The notes below the pieces were generated by a model, which saw nothing but the letters and a program-made list of their open reading frames with translations, was not told where the DNA came from and ran no database searches. This document shows positions 34,701 through 43,929 of a DNA stretch of 64,000 bases, piece after piece (the first letter of the stretch is position 1; each line of letters begins with the position of its first letter). This DNA comes from Halomonas sp. HL-48 (lineage in GTDB: Bacteria; Pseudomonadota; Gammaproteobacteria; Pseudomonadales; Halomonadaceae). The stretch spans positions 62,001 through 126,000 of the forward strand of contig NZ_LJZS01000008.1 of NCBI RefSeq assembly GCF_001314875.1, in the 5' to 3' direction. The position numbers and the translations under genes were made by a program.

Positions 34701-34776
34701 CGTCGATGATATTGTGAACGGGCTGCGCCGCTTGACGCCGAACCGGAGCGAGACAAAAACGACTGGTGTTGAATAA
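31714..34776 (+). CDS. RND-family efflux pump permease
   Basis: A 1020-residue HAE1-type pump of normal length. Twelve membrane helices and two large periplasmic loops are apparent. [19 protein letters not shown] carries the paired proton-relay aspartates of helix 4. [14 protein letters not shown] carries the lysine of helix 10, so the proton path is intact. Substrate cannot be assigned from sequence; amphiphilic drugs are typical. It is co-transcribed with the adaptor and divergent from the mipA two-component operon. Confidence 0.93.
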   Translation: MTLNASSWAIRNPIPVVLLFILLTFWGLISFRGLFIQDLPDVQLPLVEVSASLPGAAPALMENEVARKIEDSIATVSGVKNISTTLTDGNADIAIEFRLEKSVQEAIDDVRDAVARIRSDLPADLRDPVIQKGEFSSEPIVRYTVTSSDLDDEALSWFVDDKMTKAVLAVPGVGSVRRIGGVDREVRVALDPDRLLALNTTALDISRQLRQAQLEAPGGRVDVGGAEQAVRIIANAESAAELATMELALSDGRRIRLDEVATVTDTVAERRSMALMDGAPVVGFEMTRAEGYGEVDVAEGVQSALAELQAQYPHIEIEEAFNFVGEVVENYQGSMQMLFEGMALAVVVVFCFLRNWRATLIAAVTLPLSIIPTFAFMQLMGFSLNVVTLLALSLVIGVLVDDAIVEIENIERHLLMGKPPRRAAMDAAAEIGLAVVATTFTLIAVFLPTAFMSGTVGKFFVQFGWTASVAVLFSLLVARLLTPMLAAYLLRKPEHPPRDPAWISVYLVVARWCLRYRKTTLLTAAACFAGGIWLASTLPGTFIPPDDEPQTQATLTLPPGSTLSEAEALAEQARSRLVTQRHVVSVFAAVGEDSGSSDSGVTSVELTVGLADRATRSGVTQQDIEQQLRAALATLPGVRTRVGDEGDGYELVLAGEDSRVLERHARQVEREMRSIPGIGAVSSTASLVRPELIVRPDFARAADLGVSAQAIADTLRIATVGDDDEDLPKLNLSSRQVPVMIRLADAAREDMATLKRLPVPGANGSVPLENVANFEWSSGPSEITRRDRLRNVNFEVSLQGQPLGEIEQAVQALPSLRQLPRGVFQAAEGDAEEMEELASSFGIAMLTGVLCIYMVLVLLLKDFMQPITILVALVLSIPGAFLALFLTQTPVSLPAMIGLIMLMGIATKNSILLVDYIIIARRAHGMDRAAAILDACKKRVRPIVMTTIAMGAGMMPIALGWAGDPSFRAPMAFVVIGGLITSTLLSLLVIPVVYSSVDDIVNGLRRLTPNRSETKTTGVE

Positions 34777-34804
34777 CATGGGGTTCTGGCAAGGAAGGCA
34801 ACTA

Positions 34805-35362
34805 ATGCGATCAGAAAAAGACAAGATGCTGGCAGGAGAGCTCTACAATCCTGCTGATCCGGTATTGCGAAAAGAGCATGAAGAAACAAGACGCAAAGTG
34901 AGGCAATACAATCAAGTGCTGGAAACCGACGCTCAGCGGTTGAAAGCGTTAAAAGATTTATTTGGCTCTACGGGGAAGTGTCTTTATGTAGAGCCAAATA
35001 TTCGCTTGGATTATGGATATAATATTCATGTCGGTGAAAACTTCTTTGCCAACTTCGACTGCACGCTGCTGGATGTTTGTGAAATACGCTTTGGCGATAA
35101 CTGCATGCTGGGTCCAAATGTGCAGATTTATACGGCCACGCATCCCATTGATCCCCATGAGCGTAATACTGGCAAAGAGTATGCAAAGCCGATTACGTTT
35201 GGAAACAACGTCTGGGTTGGCGGCGGTGCTATCATTAACCCAGGCGTTAAAGTAGGCAATAACGTTGTTATAGCCTCGGGAGCCGTCGTTACTAAAGATG
35301 TGCCCGATAATGTTGTAGTAGGGGGTAATCCCGCTAAGATAATTAAAAGCGTTGAGGTCTGA
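34805..35362 (+). CDS. maa: Maltose O-acetyltransferase-type sugar acetyltransferase
   Basis: A 185-residue left-handed beta-helix acetyltransferase. [14 protein letters not shown] near the start is the hallmark of the maltose/galactoside acetyltransferase N-terminal domain. Hexapeptide repeats follow (about residues 60-180), with [13 protein letters not shown] containing the catalytic histidine and [21 protein letters not shown], here split, near the end. It uses acetyl-CoA to acetylate sugars. The ATG at 34805 is chosen for the AAGGAAGG just upstream. It follows the RND pump gene closely on the same strand. Confidence 0.92.
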   Translation: MRSEKDKMLAGELYNPADPVLRKEHEETRRKVRQYNQVLETDAQRLKALKDLFGSTGKCLYVEPNIRLDYGYNIHVGENFFANFDCTLLDVCEIRFGDNCMLGPNVQIYTATHPIDPHERNTGKEYAKPITFGNNVWVGGGAIINPGVKVGNNVVIASGAVVTKDVPDNVVVGGNPAKIIKSVEV

Positions 35363-35414
35363 ATAGAAGCTTCTATGGGCTAGATTATTATTGGTTTAAT
35401 AACGGGAAGAAAAC

Positions 35415-35431
35415 GGCCCTCCCTGAGGGCC
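35415..35431 (-). terminator. Terminator hairpin between maa and SDR gene
   Basis: GGCCCTC (35415-35421) pairs perfectly with GAGGGCC (35425-35431) around a three-base loop. On the minus strand it is followed by GTTTTCTT, so it can end the convergent SDR transcript. It may serve both directions. A 14-bp palindrome (ATAGAAGCTTCTAT, 35363-35376) lies just after the maa stop codon. Confidence 0.65.
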
Positions 35432-35574
35432 TCCCAACAGAATCATTGACTGTACGTGTGGGGATGAAGCCGCCCATGGATATATAAGACCAGAAGCCAT
35501 TACTGTGTGACATCTTGAACTTTCGAATCTCGCTAGCCGAAACAATTTTTCAAACACTTGCTAGACAACGCACA

Positions 35575-36411
35575 TCAGCTCGGCTCATCCCTGTCCGCAG
35601 ATAGTGCTACCTCCTTATATGCTTCGAGCGACTCAAGCCGCTCTTGTAGCGCATGGCGAATGGAGTCATAGGCGGTGCTACCTAACGTAATACGCAGTGG
35701 CGGGTTCGGCATGTCGGTTATTTTAATCATGGCATCAACGGTGTTGCCTGCATCGCCCTTAATGGTCAAGTCACCTGATGCCAGTGCCCTACGCAGCTCG
35801 CCTGCTGGGGTATCTTCATAGGTTGGCGTCGTGAGTGTGCGATCCAGTCCTTCAGCAAAGTGGGTGGCAGTGGGGCCCGGCTCGGCAATAACGAAATCAA
35901 TACCAAAAGGCGCCACTTCCTTCGCTACGGATTCGACGAACCCCTCAATGCCCCACTTCGTGGCGTGATAAAGGCTGAAGCTTGGATAGGCGATCTGGCC
36001 GCCCTCTGACGATACCTGAACGATGCGGCCGCCCCCTTGTTCGCGTAGATACGGCAGTACGGCACGTATAAACTGGATGGAGCCTGTGAGGTTGGTGGCG
36101 ATTTGCCGCTCGATCTGTGTGTCACTGGCTTCTTCGGCAGCGCCAAAGAGCCCATATCCCGCATTGCTGACCACCACATCGATTCGACCGAACGTCGTGA
36201 ACGCTTGCGAAACGGCGTCTCTCATCGTCTTTGTATCCGTCACGTCGAAGGTCAGTACCTGTAAGCGATCGCCATGCAAGTCGAGCAAGTCGTCCAGCGA
36301 ACCCTTGCGACGTAGCGTTGCTATAACGCGGTCGCCGCGTTCTAGCAGCCGTTCAGTGAGCAGGCGGCCAAGGCCGGTGGAAGTGCCTGTGATAAGCCAG
36401 ATTTTAGCCAT
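35575..36411 (-). CDS. SDR-family oxidoreductase
   Basis: A 278-residue classical short-chain dehydrogenase. ITGTSTGLGR (about residues 6-15) is the cofactor loop, SNAGYG the Asn-Ala-Gly motif, VSSEGG the catalytic serine region and YHATKWG the Tyr-x-x-x-Lys pair. The arginine-rich region after the second strand (ATLRRKGS) suggests NADP preference. Substrate is unknown. It is divergent from a LysR regulator 109 bases away, its likely controller. Confidence 0.92.
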   Translation of the reverse strand: MAKIWLITGTSTGLGRLLTERLLERGDRVIATLRRKGSLDDLLDLHGDRLQVLTFDVTDTKTMRDAVSQAFTTFGRIDVVVSNAGYGLFGAAEEASDTQIERQIATNLTGSIQFIRAVLPYLREQGGGRIVQVSSEGGQIAYPSFSLYHATKWGIEGFVESVAKEVAPFGIDFVIAEPGPTATHFAEGLDRTLTTPTYEDTPAGELRRALASGDLTIKGDAGNTVDAMIKITDMPNPPLRITLGSTAYDSIRHALQERLESLEAYKEVALSADRDEPS

Positions 36412-36520
36412 GAGATGTCTCCTAAGTCATTCATCAAGTGTTGCAAGACAAAGGTTAGGGCAGTAATACTGGTAAGAGAATGCTCATCAATTAGCATGAA
36501 GAGGTGAAAGTAATTCACTA

Positions 36521-37414
36521 ATGGGCAAGCCAACGTTCACCGACCTCAAGGCGTTTCAGGCCGTGGCAGAACACCGCAGCTTTCGCCGTGCAGCCGACCT
36601 GATGGGAGTGAGCCGCTCTTCACTCAGCCACACCGTGCGAACGCTTGAACAACGGTTGGGTACCCGGCTGCTGCACCGAACCACACGTAGTGTCTCGCTG
36701 ACCGAGAGCGGCGAGCGGCTGTTATCGCGGCTGAGCCCGCTATTGAACGACTTGGAGTCCATCCTGGAGGATGCTTCCAGCGCCGAAGGAAAGATCACAG
36801 GGCGGCTGCGTATCAATGGCAGCGAAGGGGCCGTGCGGCTGTTGCTGCAAACCGTGGTGCCGCGTTTTCTTGCCCTTCATGATGGTGTCGAGCTTGATCT
36901 CGTGGCCGAGGGGCGGCTGGTCGATATTGTCGAGCAAGGGTTTGATGCGGGTGTAAGACTGAGAGAGGCGGTTCCCCAGGATATGATTGCCATCCCTGTG
37001 GGACATGAACTGCGTTTTCTTGCCGTTGCCTCCCCTGACTATCTACGTGGCCGTCTGGCACCAACGACACCGGACGACCTGGCTTATCACCAGTGCATAA
37101 GGCAAAGGCTGCCGAGCGGAAAACTCTACCGCTGGGAGTTTCAGCAGCACGGCCAGGACGTAGCGATAGATGTGCCCGGTGCGCTGACCTTGGACAGCAG
37201 CCAACTGATGGTGGAGGCCGCCGTGGATGGTTTGGGGATTGCCTATGTACCAGAGTCCTATGCCCACGCCTATTTGCGCGATGGGAGGCTGGTCACTGTA
37301 CTAGAAGAGTGGTGTCCAAGCATTCCCGGTCTATTTCTCTACTACCCGAATAACCGGCATGTGCCGCCTAGCCTGCGGGCTTTTATTGACTTGTTGCGAG
37401 AGTGGCGGCCTTGA
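36521..37414 (+). CDS. LysR-family transcriptional regulator
   Basis: A 297-residue LysR regulator of the DhcR/YhjC-like group. LKAFQAVAEHRSFRRAADLM and the next helix (RSSLSHTVRTLEQRLG) form the winged helix. The effector domain contains the family's GRLRINGSEGAVRLLLQ start. GAGGTG lies 13 bases before the ATG. It is divergent from the SDR gene and probably regulates it. Confidence 0.92.
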   Translation: MGKPTFTDLKAFQAVAEHRSFRRAADLMGVSRSSLSHTVRTLEQRLGTRLLHRTTRSVSLTESGERLLSRLSPLLNDLESILEDASSAEGKITGRLRINGSEGAVRLLLQTVVPRFLALHDGVELDLVAEGRLVDIVEQGFDAGVRLREAVPQDMIAIPVGHELRFLAVASPDYLRGRLAPTTPDDLAYHQCIRQRLPSGKLYRWEFQQHGQDVAIDVPGALTLDSSQLMVEAAVDGLGIAYVPESYAHAYLRDGRLVTVLEEWCPSIPGLFLYYPNNRHVPPSLRAFIDLLREWRP

Positions 37415-37474
37415 GATTGCAGGTGACCTCTGAGGACATCCAGTAACCATTGGCCACCATTCCATGAGAACTTC

Positions 37475-37864
37475 TTATGGAAGCCTAGCAATGACCTTGA
37501 TTTCAAAATCGAACCCCGCCAGCCAGGTGACGCCGACCGCGGTCCAGTTCGGGTAGGGTTTTTCCGGAAACGCGCGCGCCTTGGCTTCTAGCCAGATAGG
37601 GAATTGGGCTTCCGGGTCGGTATGGAAGCTCGTTACATCGACGATATCATCGAAGCTTGCCCCCGCTGCTTCCAGAACATTCTGAAGGTTGTCGAAGGCC
37701 AACTGCACCTGAGCGGCGAAATCCGGTTCGGGTGAGCCGTCCTCACGGCTGCCGACCTGGCCCGACACAAACAGAAAGTCGCCCGAGCGGACGGCAGCGG
37801 AATAGGTGTTCTGGTCATAGAGCGCCTGGCGGCCCGAGGGGAAAACGACTTCACGCTTAGCCAT
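37475..37864 (-). CDS. RidA-family protein
   Basis: A 129-residue RidA-like protein. YSAAVRSGDFLFVSGQVG (about residues 21-38) and LAFDNLQNVLEAAGASFDDI are conserved family segments. PYPNWTAVGVTWLAGFDFEI is the region that carries the substrate-binding arginine in true RidA; here it reads Trp-Thr, so imine deaminase activity is doubtful. The start at 37864 (MAKREVV) has GGAG at good spacing, unlike the ATG at 37876. It is divergent from a LysR gene. Confidence 0.88.
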   Translation of the reverse strand: MAKREVVFPSGRQALYDQNTYSAAVRSGDFLFVSGQVGSREDGSPEPDFAAQVQLAFDNLQNVLEAAGASFDDIVDVTSFHTDPEAQFPIWLEAKARAFPEKPYPNWTAVGVTWLAGFDFEIKVIARLP

Positions 37865-38005
37865 ATGAATCTCCATCAGTAGGTCGAAGCCGACCCTTTG
37901 TTTACGATGGATTCACTGTAAGCCTGCATTGGTGGTGGATAAACGGCGGATTCTGTTCAACATTGTTTGTAGTTTGCAAACAATCACGAGGTGTTTGGCG
38001 CAACC

Positions 38006-38923
38006 ATGGATCGTTTTAACGCAATGCAGGCCTTTGCACGGGTCGTAGAGACGGGCAGCTTTACCAAGGCCGCCGAAACACTTCACATGAGCAAGACAAC
38101 CGTGACGCAACTCGTGCAACAGCTGGAGGCCCGGCTGCGTGTCAAACTGCTCAACCGCACCACGCGCAAGGTGAACGTCACGGCGGACGGTGCGGCCTAC
38201 TACGAGCGCGTCATCAAGCTTCTGGCCGACATGGATGATGCCGAAACCAGCCTGTCCAATGCCTCAATATTGCCCCGTGGGCGGCTGAAGGTGGACGTCC
38301 CCAGCCCGTTTGCGCGCATGATCCTGATTCCGGCCTTGCCCGCGTTCCACGCTCAGTATCCCGATATTCAGCTCGACTTGGGCGTGAGTGATCGCAGGGT
38401 GGATCTCATCAATGAAGGCGTGGACTGTGTGATCCGCGGCGGGGAGCTTACCGATTTATCCTTGGTGGCGCGTCGCGTGGGCGATCTGACGCTTGGGGTT
38501 TTCGCCGCGCCCAGCTATCTGGAAAAGACCGGTGTCCCTTCGCATCCGCAGGCGCTTTCACTCCCACCGCACGCCATTGTCGGTTTCAGATGGGCGCGCG
38601 CGGGCTTGGCTTTTCCTTACGCCCTGCACCGCAACGGAGAGCGTGTCACCGTGCAGGGGCGCAGTATGATCTCGGTCGATGACGGGAATGCGGGGCTTGC
38701 AGCGGCCCTGACGGGACTCGGCGTCATTTGGCTGCCAGATTACATGGCCAGAGAGCACGTATCCCGAGACGAGCTGGTGCGCCTATTTGATGATTGGCAG
38801 TTGGAACCCATGCCGATATACGTCGCTTTTCCACCCAATCGCCACGTTAGCGCCAAGCTGCGCGTGTTCATCGACTGGATCGTAGAGTTGATGGCTCAGC
38901 ATGCGCCCATGGTGAGACGGTAG
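38006..38923 (+). CDS. LysR-family transcriptional regulator
   Basis: A 305-residue LysR regulator beginning MDRFNAMQAFARVVETGSFTKAA, here split, the standard start of the PgrR/AaeR-like group. The winged helix covers residues 1-60 and the effector domain starts at RGRLKVDVPSPFARM. The ATG at 38006 is preferred over a GTG five codons earlier. Its divergent neighbour is the RidA-like gene. It converges closely on msrQ (five bases between stop codons). Confidence 0.92.
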   Translation: MDRFNAMQAFARVVETGSFTKAAETLHMSKTTVTQLVQQLEARLRVKLLNRTTRKVNVTADGAAYYERVIKLLADMDDAETSLSNASILPRGRLKVDVPSPFARMILIPALPAFHAQYPDIQLDLGVSDRRVDLINEGVDCVIRGGELTDLSLVARRVGDLTLGVFAAPSYLEKTGVPSHPQALSLPPHAIVGFRWARAGLAFPYALHRNGERVTVQGRSMISVDDGNAGLAAALTGLGVIWLPDYMAREHVSRDELVRLFDDWQLEPMPIYVAFPPNRHVSAKLRVFIDWIVELMAQHAPMVRR

Positions 38924-38928
38924 ATCGA

Positions 38929-39551
38929 CTAGCGACTTAATCGATAACGCAGTTTAGGCAACGTGCGCGAGACGGGTGGAAGACGGGTAGCCATGAGGAG
39001 CGCCCCAATGGCCGCATACATGGCCCATTCGCCCATATCGGCACGCACGACCCAGAAGAAGTGCAGCAGCACCAGGCCCAAAATGGCGTAGGAAAATTTG
39101 TGCAGCGATTTCCAGCGCTTGCCCAAGCGGCGCATCGACCACTTGTTAGATGTCGCGCCCAGTACTGCCAGGCCGATCAGCGCGATCATGCCGACGATAA
39201 TGTAGGGCCGTTTGACGATCTCGCTGCCCAGCAGCGCCCAGTTAAGCCCCAGAATAAACAGCACGTAGCTGAGCAGGTGCAGGGTGGCGTAGGCGAGCGT
39301 CCAGAGACCCAACTGGCGCCGGATCAACGCAAAGCCTTTCCAGCGGGTGAGCTTGGTAAGCGGTGTGAGGCTTAGCGTGAGCAGCAGCAACCAAAGCCCG
39401 CCGATGCCGATGTTAAGCAGCAGGTAGCGGCCCGGCTCGGGCCCCGCAGCGTTGTTGGCCACCTGCCAGCCCCAGTATACCAGCGGCGAAAGCGCCGCCA
39501 GAAAGACCGCCACGCGCCACACGAGCCATTTTCTTGGTGTCGCGGTTGCCA

Positions 39552-39555
<4 letters not shown>
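38929..39555 (-). CDS. msrQ: Methionine sulfoxide reductase heme-binding subunit MsrQ
   Basis: A 208-residue integral membrane protein of the ferric-reductase-like family with about six helices. Histidines in TLAYATLHLLSYVLF and SLHKFSYAILGLVLLHFFW, in membrane helices, are the likely heme ligands. MsrQ passes electrons from the quinone pool to periplasmic MsrP. It overlaps msrP by four bases, confirming the pair. Confidence 0.93.
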
Positions 39556-40571
<1,016 letters not shown>

Positions 40572-40879
40572 GGAGCCTCCTACGGGGATAGCCAACGAAA
40601 GCGGTGGGCAATGTCTTGGGTCATGGTCTTTAACGGGATCACATTAACGCACCTTTGACGGCCAAGCGCGTTGAAAGTTCTACGTAACTTGTAAGGAAAA
40701 ATGCATGTGGAAAAGGCGTGAAAAACGGCAAAAGGGGAGGTAAAGGGCCTTTGTCGGATGCGCCTTGATTACTACCACCAGGTAGTCTGTACTTTGACCG
40801 ACCCCGACACGGAAAGCGCGCCTTGAGTGGCTGGTTGTTGGGGCTAATTTCTTGGCCCATTTCAATCAATAAGGCGTGT

Positions 40880-42622
40880 ATGAAAGTGACAATGGCCTGG
40901 CCCGCGTGGCTGATGTTGGTGGTAGGACTCACATTTTCCAGCCTGTGCGCGGGGCAAACGGAAGGAGGAGAGCGCGAGGAAAGTCGCTGGTACGTCGTGG
41001 ATTCGATCAATAGTGGGCTTGACGACCCGCCTAGTGCGTCGAGCCGCGTAACGCCCAGGGAGTCGATTCGCAACTTTCTTGAACTGACTGGAAAGGAAGA
41101 CTACGAAGCGGCAGCGCACATGCTCAATCTTTCCGAGTTTTCCGACGAAGAGCAGCGCGAGCAGGGCCCTGAACTAGCTCGCCAGTTGGCGGAGATTCTG
41201 CAACGTGGCGAGTGGCTGAGTGTTTCCAACCTGTCCGGCCGTGAGGATGCAATGGTCGAGGATCGGTCGGGGGAGAATCCACTCGTCGGCGAAACTCGAC
41301 GCAATATTGAACTGGCGTCGATACAGGCCAAGGGGGAAACCTACGATATTCGACTGGGTCGCTATCGAGTGGATGACGAGGAGGCAGCATGGTTAATCAT
41401 GCCCCTCAGTGTTGCATCCATCCCGACGCTATATGAGCAGTTCGGCCCTTCGATGCTGGAAAGCTATATCCCTGAGCGGTTCGAGGAGTCGTTCGGGATC
41501 TTGCGCATCTGGGAGTGGATTGCCATTCCTGTGTTTTTGCTAGTCATTGGCTTGGTGGGTTGGGCGGTCTTCAGGCTCGTCGGATTGGTGGCTAAATGGA
41601 TGCCTTCCGGGGCAGTGAGTGTTTTTGTCGGCCAGATTGGCATGCCGACGGCGCTTATTGTGGTGTCGTTAGTGACGCAAACGTTGCTCAACTATGTGGT
41701 GTCGTTTTCGGCCGTCGCAACGACGACCTTTCGGGTGCTGTTAATCAGTATTATGGCTTGGAGTGTCGGTATCATCGCCTTGCGCTTGGTGGATACCATT
41801 ATGCTGCGGATGATGCGGCGCTTGGTCGGTGAAATTGATGACACCAAGCCCCAGGACGATCGCAAGCTACTTACTACGCTTTATGCGGTGCGTCGGATCA
41901 TTATTTTGATCGCCGTGACAGGGGTAACGATCTACGTCCTGGGGCAAGTTCAGCTGTTTGAGACCCTTGGCTTATCCATTCTAGCGTCCGCCAGCGTGTT
42001 GGCGGTGCTGGTGGGTGTTGCCGGGCAGGCGGTGCTTGGCAACATTTTGTCGTCGTTCCAGCTGTCGCTTGCCAAGCCCATCCGGATTGGCGATCTGGTG
42101 ATCTTCGAAGACGAATGGTGCTACGTAGAGGGGATTTTCTATACCTTTATACGCTTGCGCGTTTGGGATGACCGCCGGCTGATCGTGCCGGTGACCTATT
42201 TCGTCTCCCGGCCCTTCGATAACCTGTCGGTTAAGGGCACTAAGATGTACCGCTCGGTGACGCTTACTCTCCACCTGAGCGCTGATATCGAACTGATAAG
42301 AGAAAAGTTTCTGGAAGTTGCTAAAGAAGAAGAGGATATCATCGAGCACCACAAGCTATTGTGTTACGTCACCAACCAGAGCGGCGCGACACAAACCGTG
42401 ACGTGCTACTTGATGACCTCTGACCCCATGGCCGGCTGGACCGCGGAAATGCACGTGCGCGAAAAACTCATGGCGTTCGTGCGCGATGAGCATCCCGATT
42501 GGTGGCCAAGAGACGTGGTGGTTATCAGCCATCAGGATATTGCCCTGGGTCTAAAACGAGGCAAGCCCCCGGCGGATGTTCACAGCCCAGACCACAGCTC
42601 TGAGTCGTCTGCTGAAAAATAA
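40880..42622 (+). CDS. MscS-family mechanosensitive ion channel
   Basis: A 580-residue protein. A signal peptide (MKVTMAWPAWLMLVVGLTF to SSLCAG) precedes an extracytoplasmic domain of about 190 residues. At least four membrane helices follow from about residue 200. LGLSILASASVLAVLVGVAGQAVLGN, here over 20 residues in parts, contains the glycine/alanine-rich pore helix, and the MscS cytoplasmic beta domain follows (GDLVIFEDEWCYVEGI). Such channels release solutes on hypo-osmotic shock. The start at 40880 has AAGG at good spacing and gives a clean signal peptide. Confidence 0.88.
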   Translation: MKVTMAWPAWLMLVVGLTFSSLCAGQTEGGEREESRWYVVDSINSGLDDPPSASSRVTPRESIRNFLELTGKEDYEAAAHMLNLSEFSDEEQREQGPELARQLAEILQRGEWLSVSNLSGREDAMVEDRSGENPLVGETRRNIELASIQAKGETYDIRLGRYRVDDEEAAWLIMPLSVASIPTLYEQFGPSMLESYIPERFEESFGILRIWEWIAIPVFLLVIGLVGWAVFRLVGLVAKWMPSGAVSVFVGQIGMPTALIVVSLVTQTLLNYVVSFSAVATTTFRVLLISIMAWSVGIIALRLVDTIMLRMMRRLVGEIDDTKPQDDRKLLTTLYAVRRIIILIAVTGVTIYVLGQVQLFETLGLSILASASVLAVLVGVAGQAVLGNILSSFQLSLAKPIRIGDLVIFEDEWCYVEGIFYTFIRLRVWDDRRLIVPVTYFVSRPFDNLSVKGTKMYRSVTLTLHLSADIELIREKFLEVAKEEEDIIEHHKLLCYVTNQSGATQTVTCYLMTSDPMAGWTAEMHVREKLMAFVRDEHPDWWPRDVVVISHQDIALGLKRGKPPADVHSPDHSSESSAEK

Positions 42623-42669
42623 GGAAAAATCAGGCCTGAAGTGTGTATAAGCAGCTTTTTTGCTATTAT

Positions 42670-42685
42670 TGATGAAAATCCATCA
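42670..42685 (+). promoter_or_regulatory. Putative operator of the RES/Xre pair
   Basis: TGATG (42670-42674) and CATCA (42681-42685) form a short inverted repeat with a six-base spacer 15 bases before the antitoxin ATG. TTGCTATTATTGATG just upstream is AT-rich and promoter-like. Autoregulation by the Xre antitoxin is inferred from known RES/Xre systems. Confidence 0.4.
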
Positions 42686-42699
42686 TCATGGAGTGAGTG

Positions 42700-43071
42700 A
42701 TGCCAGCACTAGCTCATACAAAGCCTTCCCCTGAAATGGTGCTTGCTAAAGCAGTGCTGCGTGCAGCCGAGCAGTTGGGGCTATCGCAGACTGATTTGGC
42801 AGAAGTGCTTGGCTTACACCGCACAACTATTACGCAGCTCAAAAAAAACCTAAAGCTCGACCCAAACTCTAAGCAGGGAGAGCTAGCTCTGCTGCTCATT
42901 CGTTTATCCAGAGCGTTGTTCGCTCTTACCGGTGGCGACCAAAAATGGATCCAGCATTTCATGCGCACGCCCAACCGCGTCACGGGTGGGATACCGGCTG
43001 AACAGGTAACGCGTCTGGAGGGATTGTTTGCGGTGCTGAGATTCGTGGATGGCATGCGGGGTAAAGTGTGA
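42700..43071 (+). CDS. RES/Xre toxin-antitoxin antitoxin (Xre-MbcA/ParS domain)
   Basis: A 123-residue antitoxin. A helix-turn-helix region (about residues 20-55: AEQLGLSQTDLAEVLGLHRTTI split) is followed by the MbcA/ParS/Xre toxin-binding domain (about 75-120). The latter includes WIQHFMRTPNRVTGGIPAEQ. The ATG at 42700 has GGAG six bases before it and is preferred to the overlapping GTG at 42697. The stop overlaps the toxin's GTG start. Confidence 0.88.
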   Translation: MPALAHTKPSPEMVLAKAVLRAAEQLGLSQTDLAEVLGLHRTTITQLKKNLKLDPNSKQGELALLLIRLSRALFALTGGDQKWIQHFMRTPNRVTGGIPAEQVTRLEGLFAVLRFVDGMRGKV

Positions 43072-43817
43072 GTGTGTGGGAGGCCTGCGGCGGCACGCGA
43101 AACATCGAACCCATCTCGGGCACGCTGTACCGGCTGGTAGAAAGTCAGGAGCAGGTCGCCACGCTCAGTTATGTCGACACGTTAGAAGAGCAAGAGGTAC
43201 TTGAAGCCCTGCTTGAAGGCGCTAAACCGCCTTACCCCGAGCAGGAGCAAGACCTGCACTATCTGCTAAAAACGCCTTTTCGGTATCCCCCTCTCAAATG
43301 GGGGTCACGTTTTGGCCGAGTGTTTGAGCCAAGCATTTTCTATGGTGGTAAACGTATCGCCACCACCCTTGCTGAATCTGCCTACTACCGACTGGTTTTC
43401 TGGTACTCCATGGATGGGGAGCCTGTAACTGAATCACTTCGCTCGGAGCATACGCTCTTTTCGGTGGACTATGCCGCTAACCGGGGAGTGAAGTTAAACA
43501 CAGGCCCCTTTGTAGAGTACCTCGATGTGTTGAGGCATCCGGTGAATTACGCCTCATGTCAGCAGTTGGGTAGTGTAATGCGCGGTTCGCAGGTGGAAGC
43601 ATTTGAGTACACTTCCGCTAGAGATATTCAGGGCGGGTCTTGCGTGGGTTTGTTCACGCCTGAAGCGCTCTCTCAGCACGAGCCAACCGATATGCGCCCA
43701 TGGCTTTGCGTCACAAGTGCTCATCAAGTGTCCTTCAAGCCCAAAAATGCACCAGGAGTGACGACTTACTACCTGGATGAGTTTTTGTATAACGGTGTGT
43801 TGCCCTTCCCGGCGTAA
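43068..43817 (+). CDS. RES-domain toxin
   Basis: A 249-residue RES-family toxin. GTLYRLVES holds the conserved arginine (about residue 26), TTLAESAYYR the glutamate (about 104), and SCQQLGSVMR the serine region (about 165). Known RES toxins break down or consume NAD+. The gene starts with GTG inside the antitoxin stop (GTGA), giving tight coupling. At 249 residues it is longer than the minimal RES domain, as in one subfamily of RES/Xre systems. Confidence 0.88.
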   Translation: MSVWEACGGTRNIEPISGTLYRLVESQEQVATLSYVDTLEEQEVLEALLEGAKPPYPEQEQDLHYLLKTPFRYPPLKWGSRFGRVFEPSIFYGGKRIATTLAESAYYRLVFWYSMDGEPVTESLRSEHTLFSVDYAANRGVKLNTGPFVEYLDVLRHPVNYASCQQLGSVMRGSQVEAFEYTSARDIQGGSCVGLFTPEALSQHEPTDMRPWLCVTSAHQVSFKPKNAPGVTTYYLDEFLYNGVLPFPA

Positions 43818-43929
43818 CGAGCAGCTCTTTATGCCATTAAATATCGGGGTCGCCGCAAAACCCATCCAGAAAGCCCTTTTTGGCAGCCAAGAGGGGCTGG
43901 CTGACTACAGCTGTCGCATTTCTGCAGTT

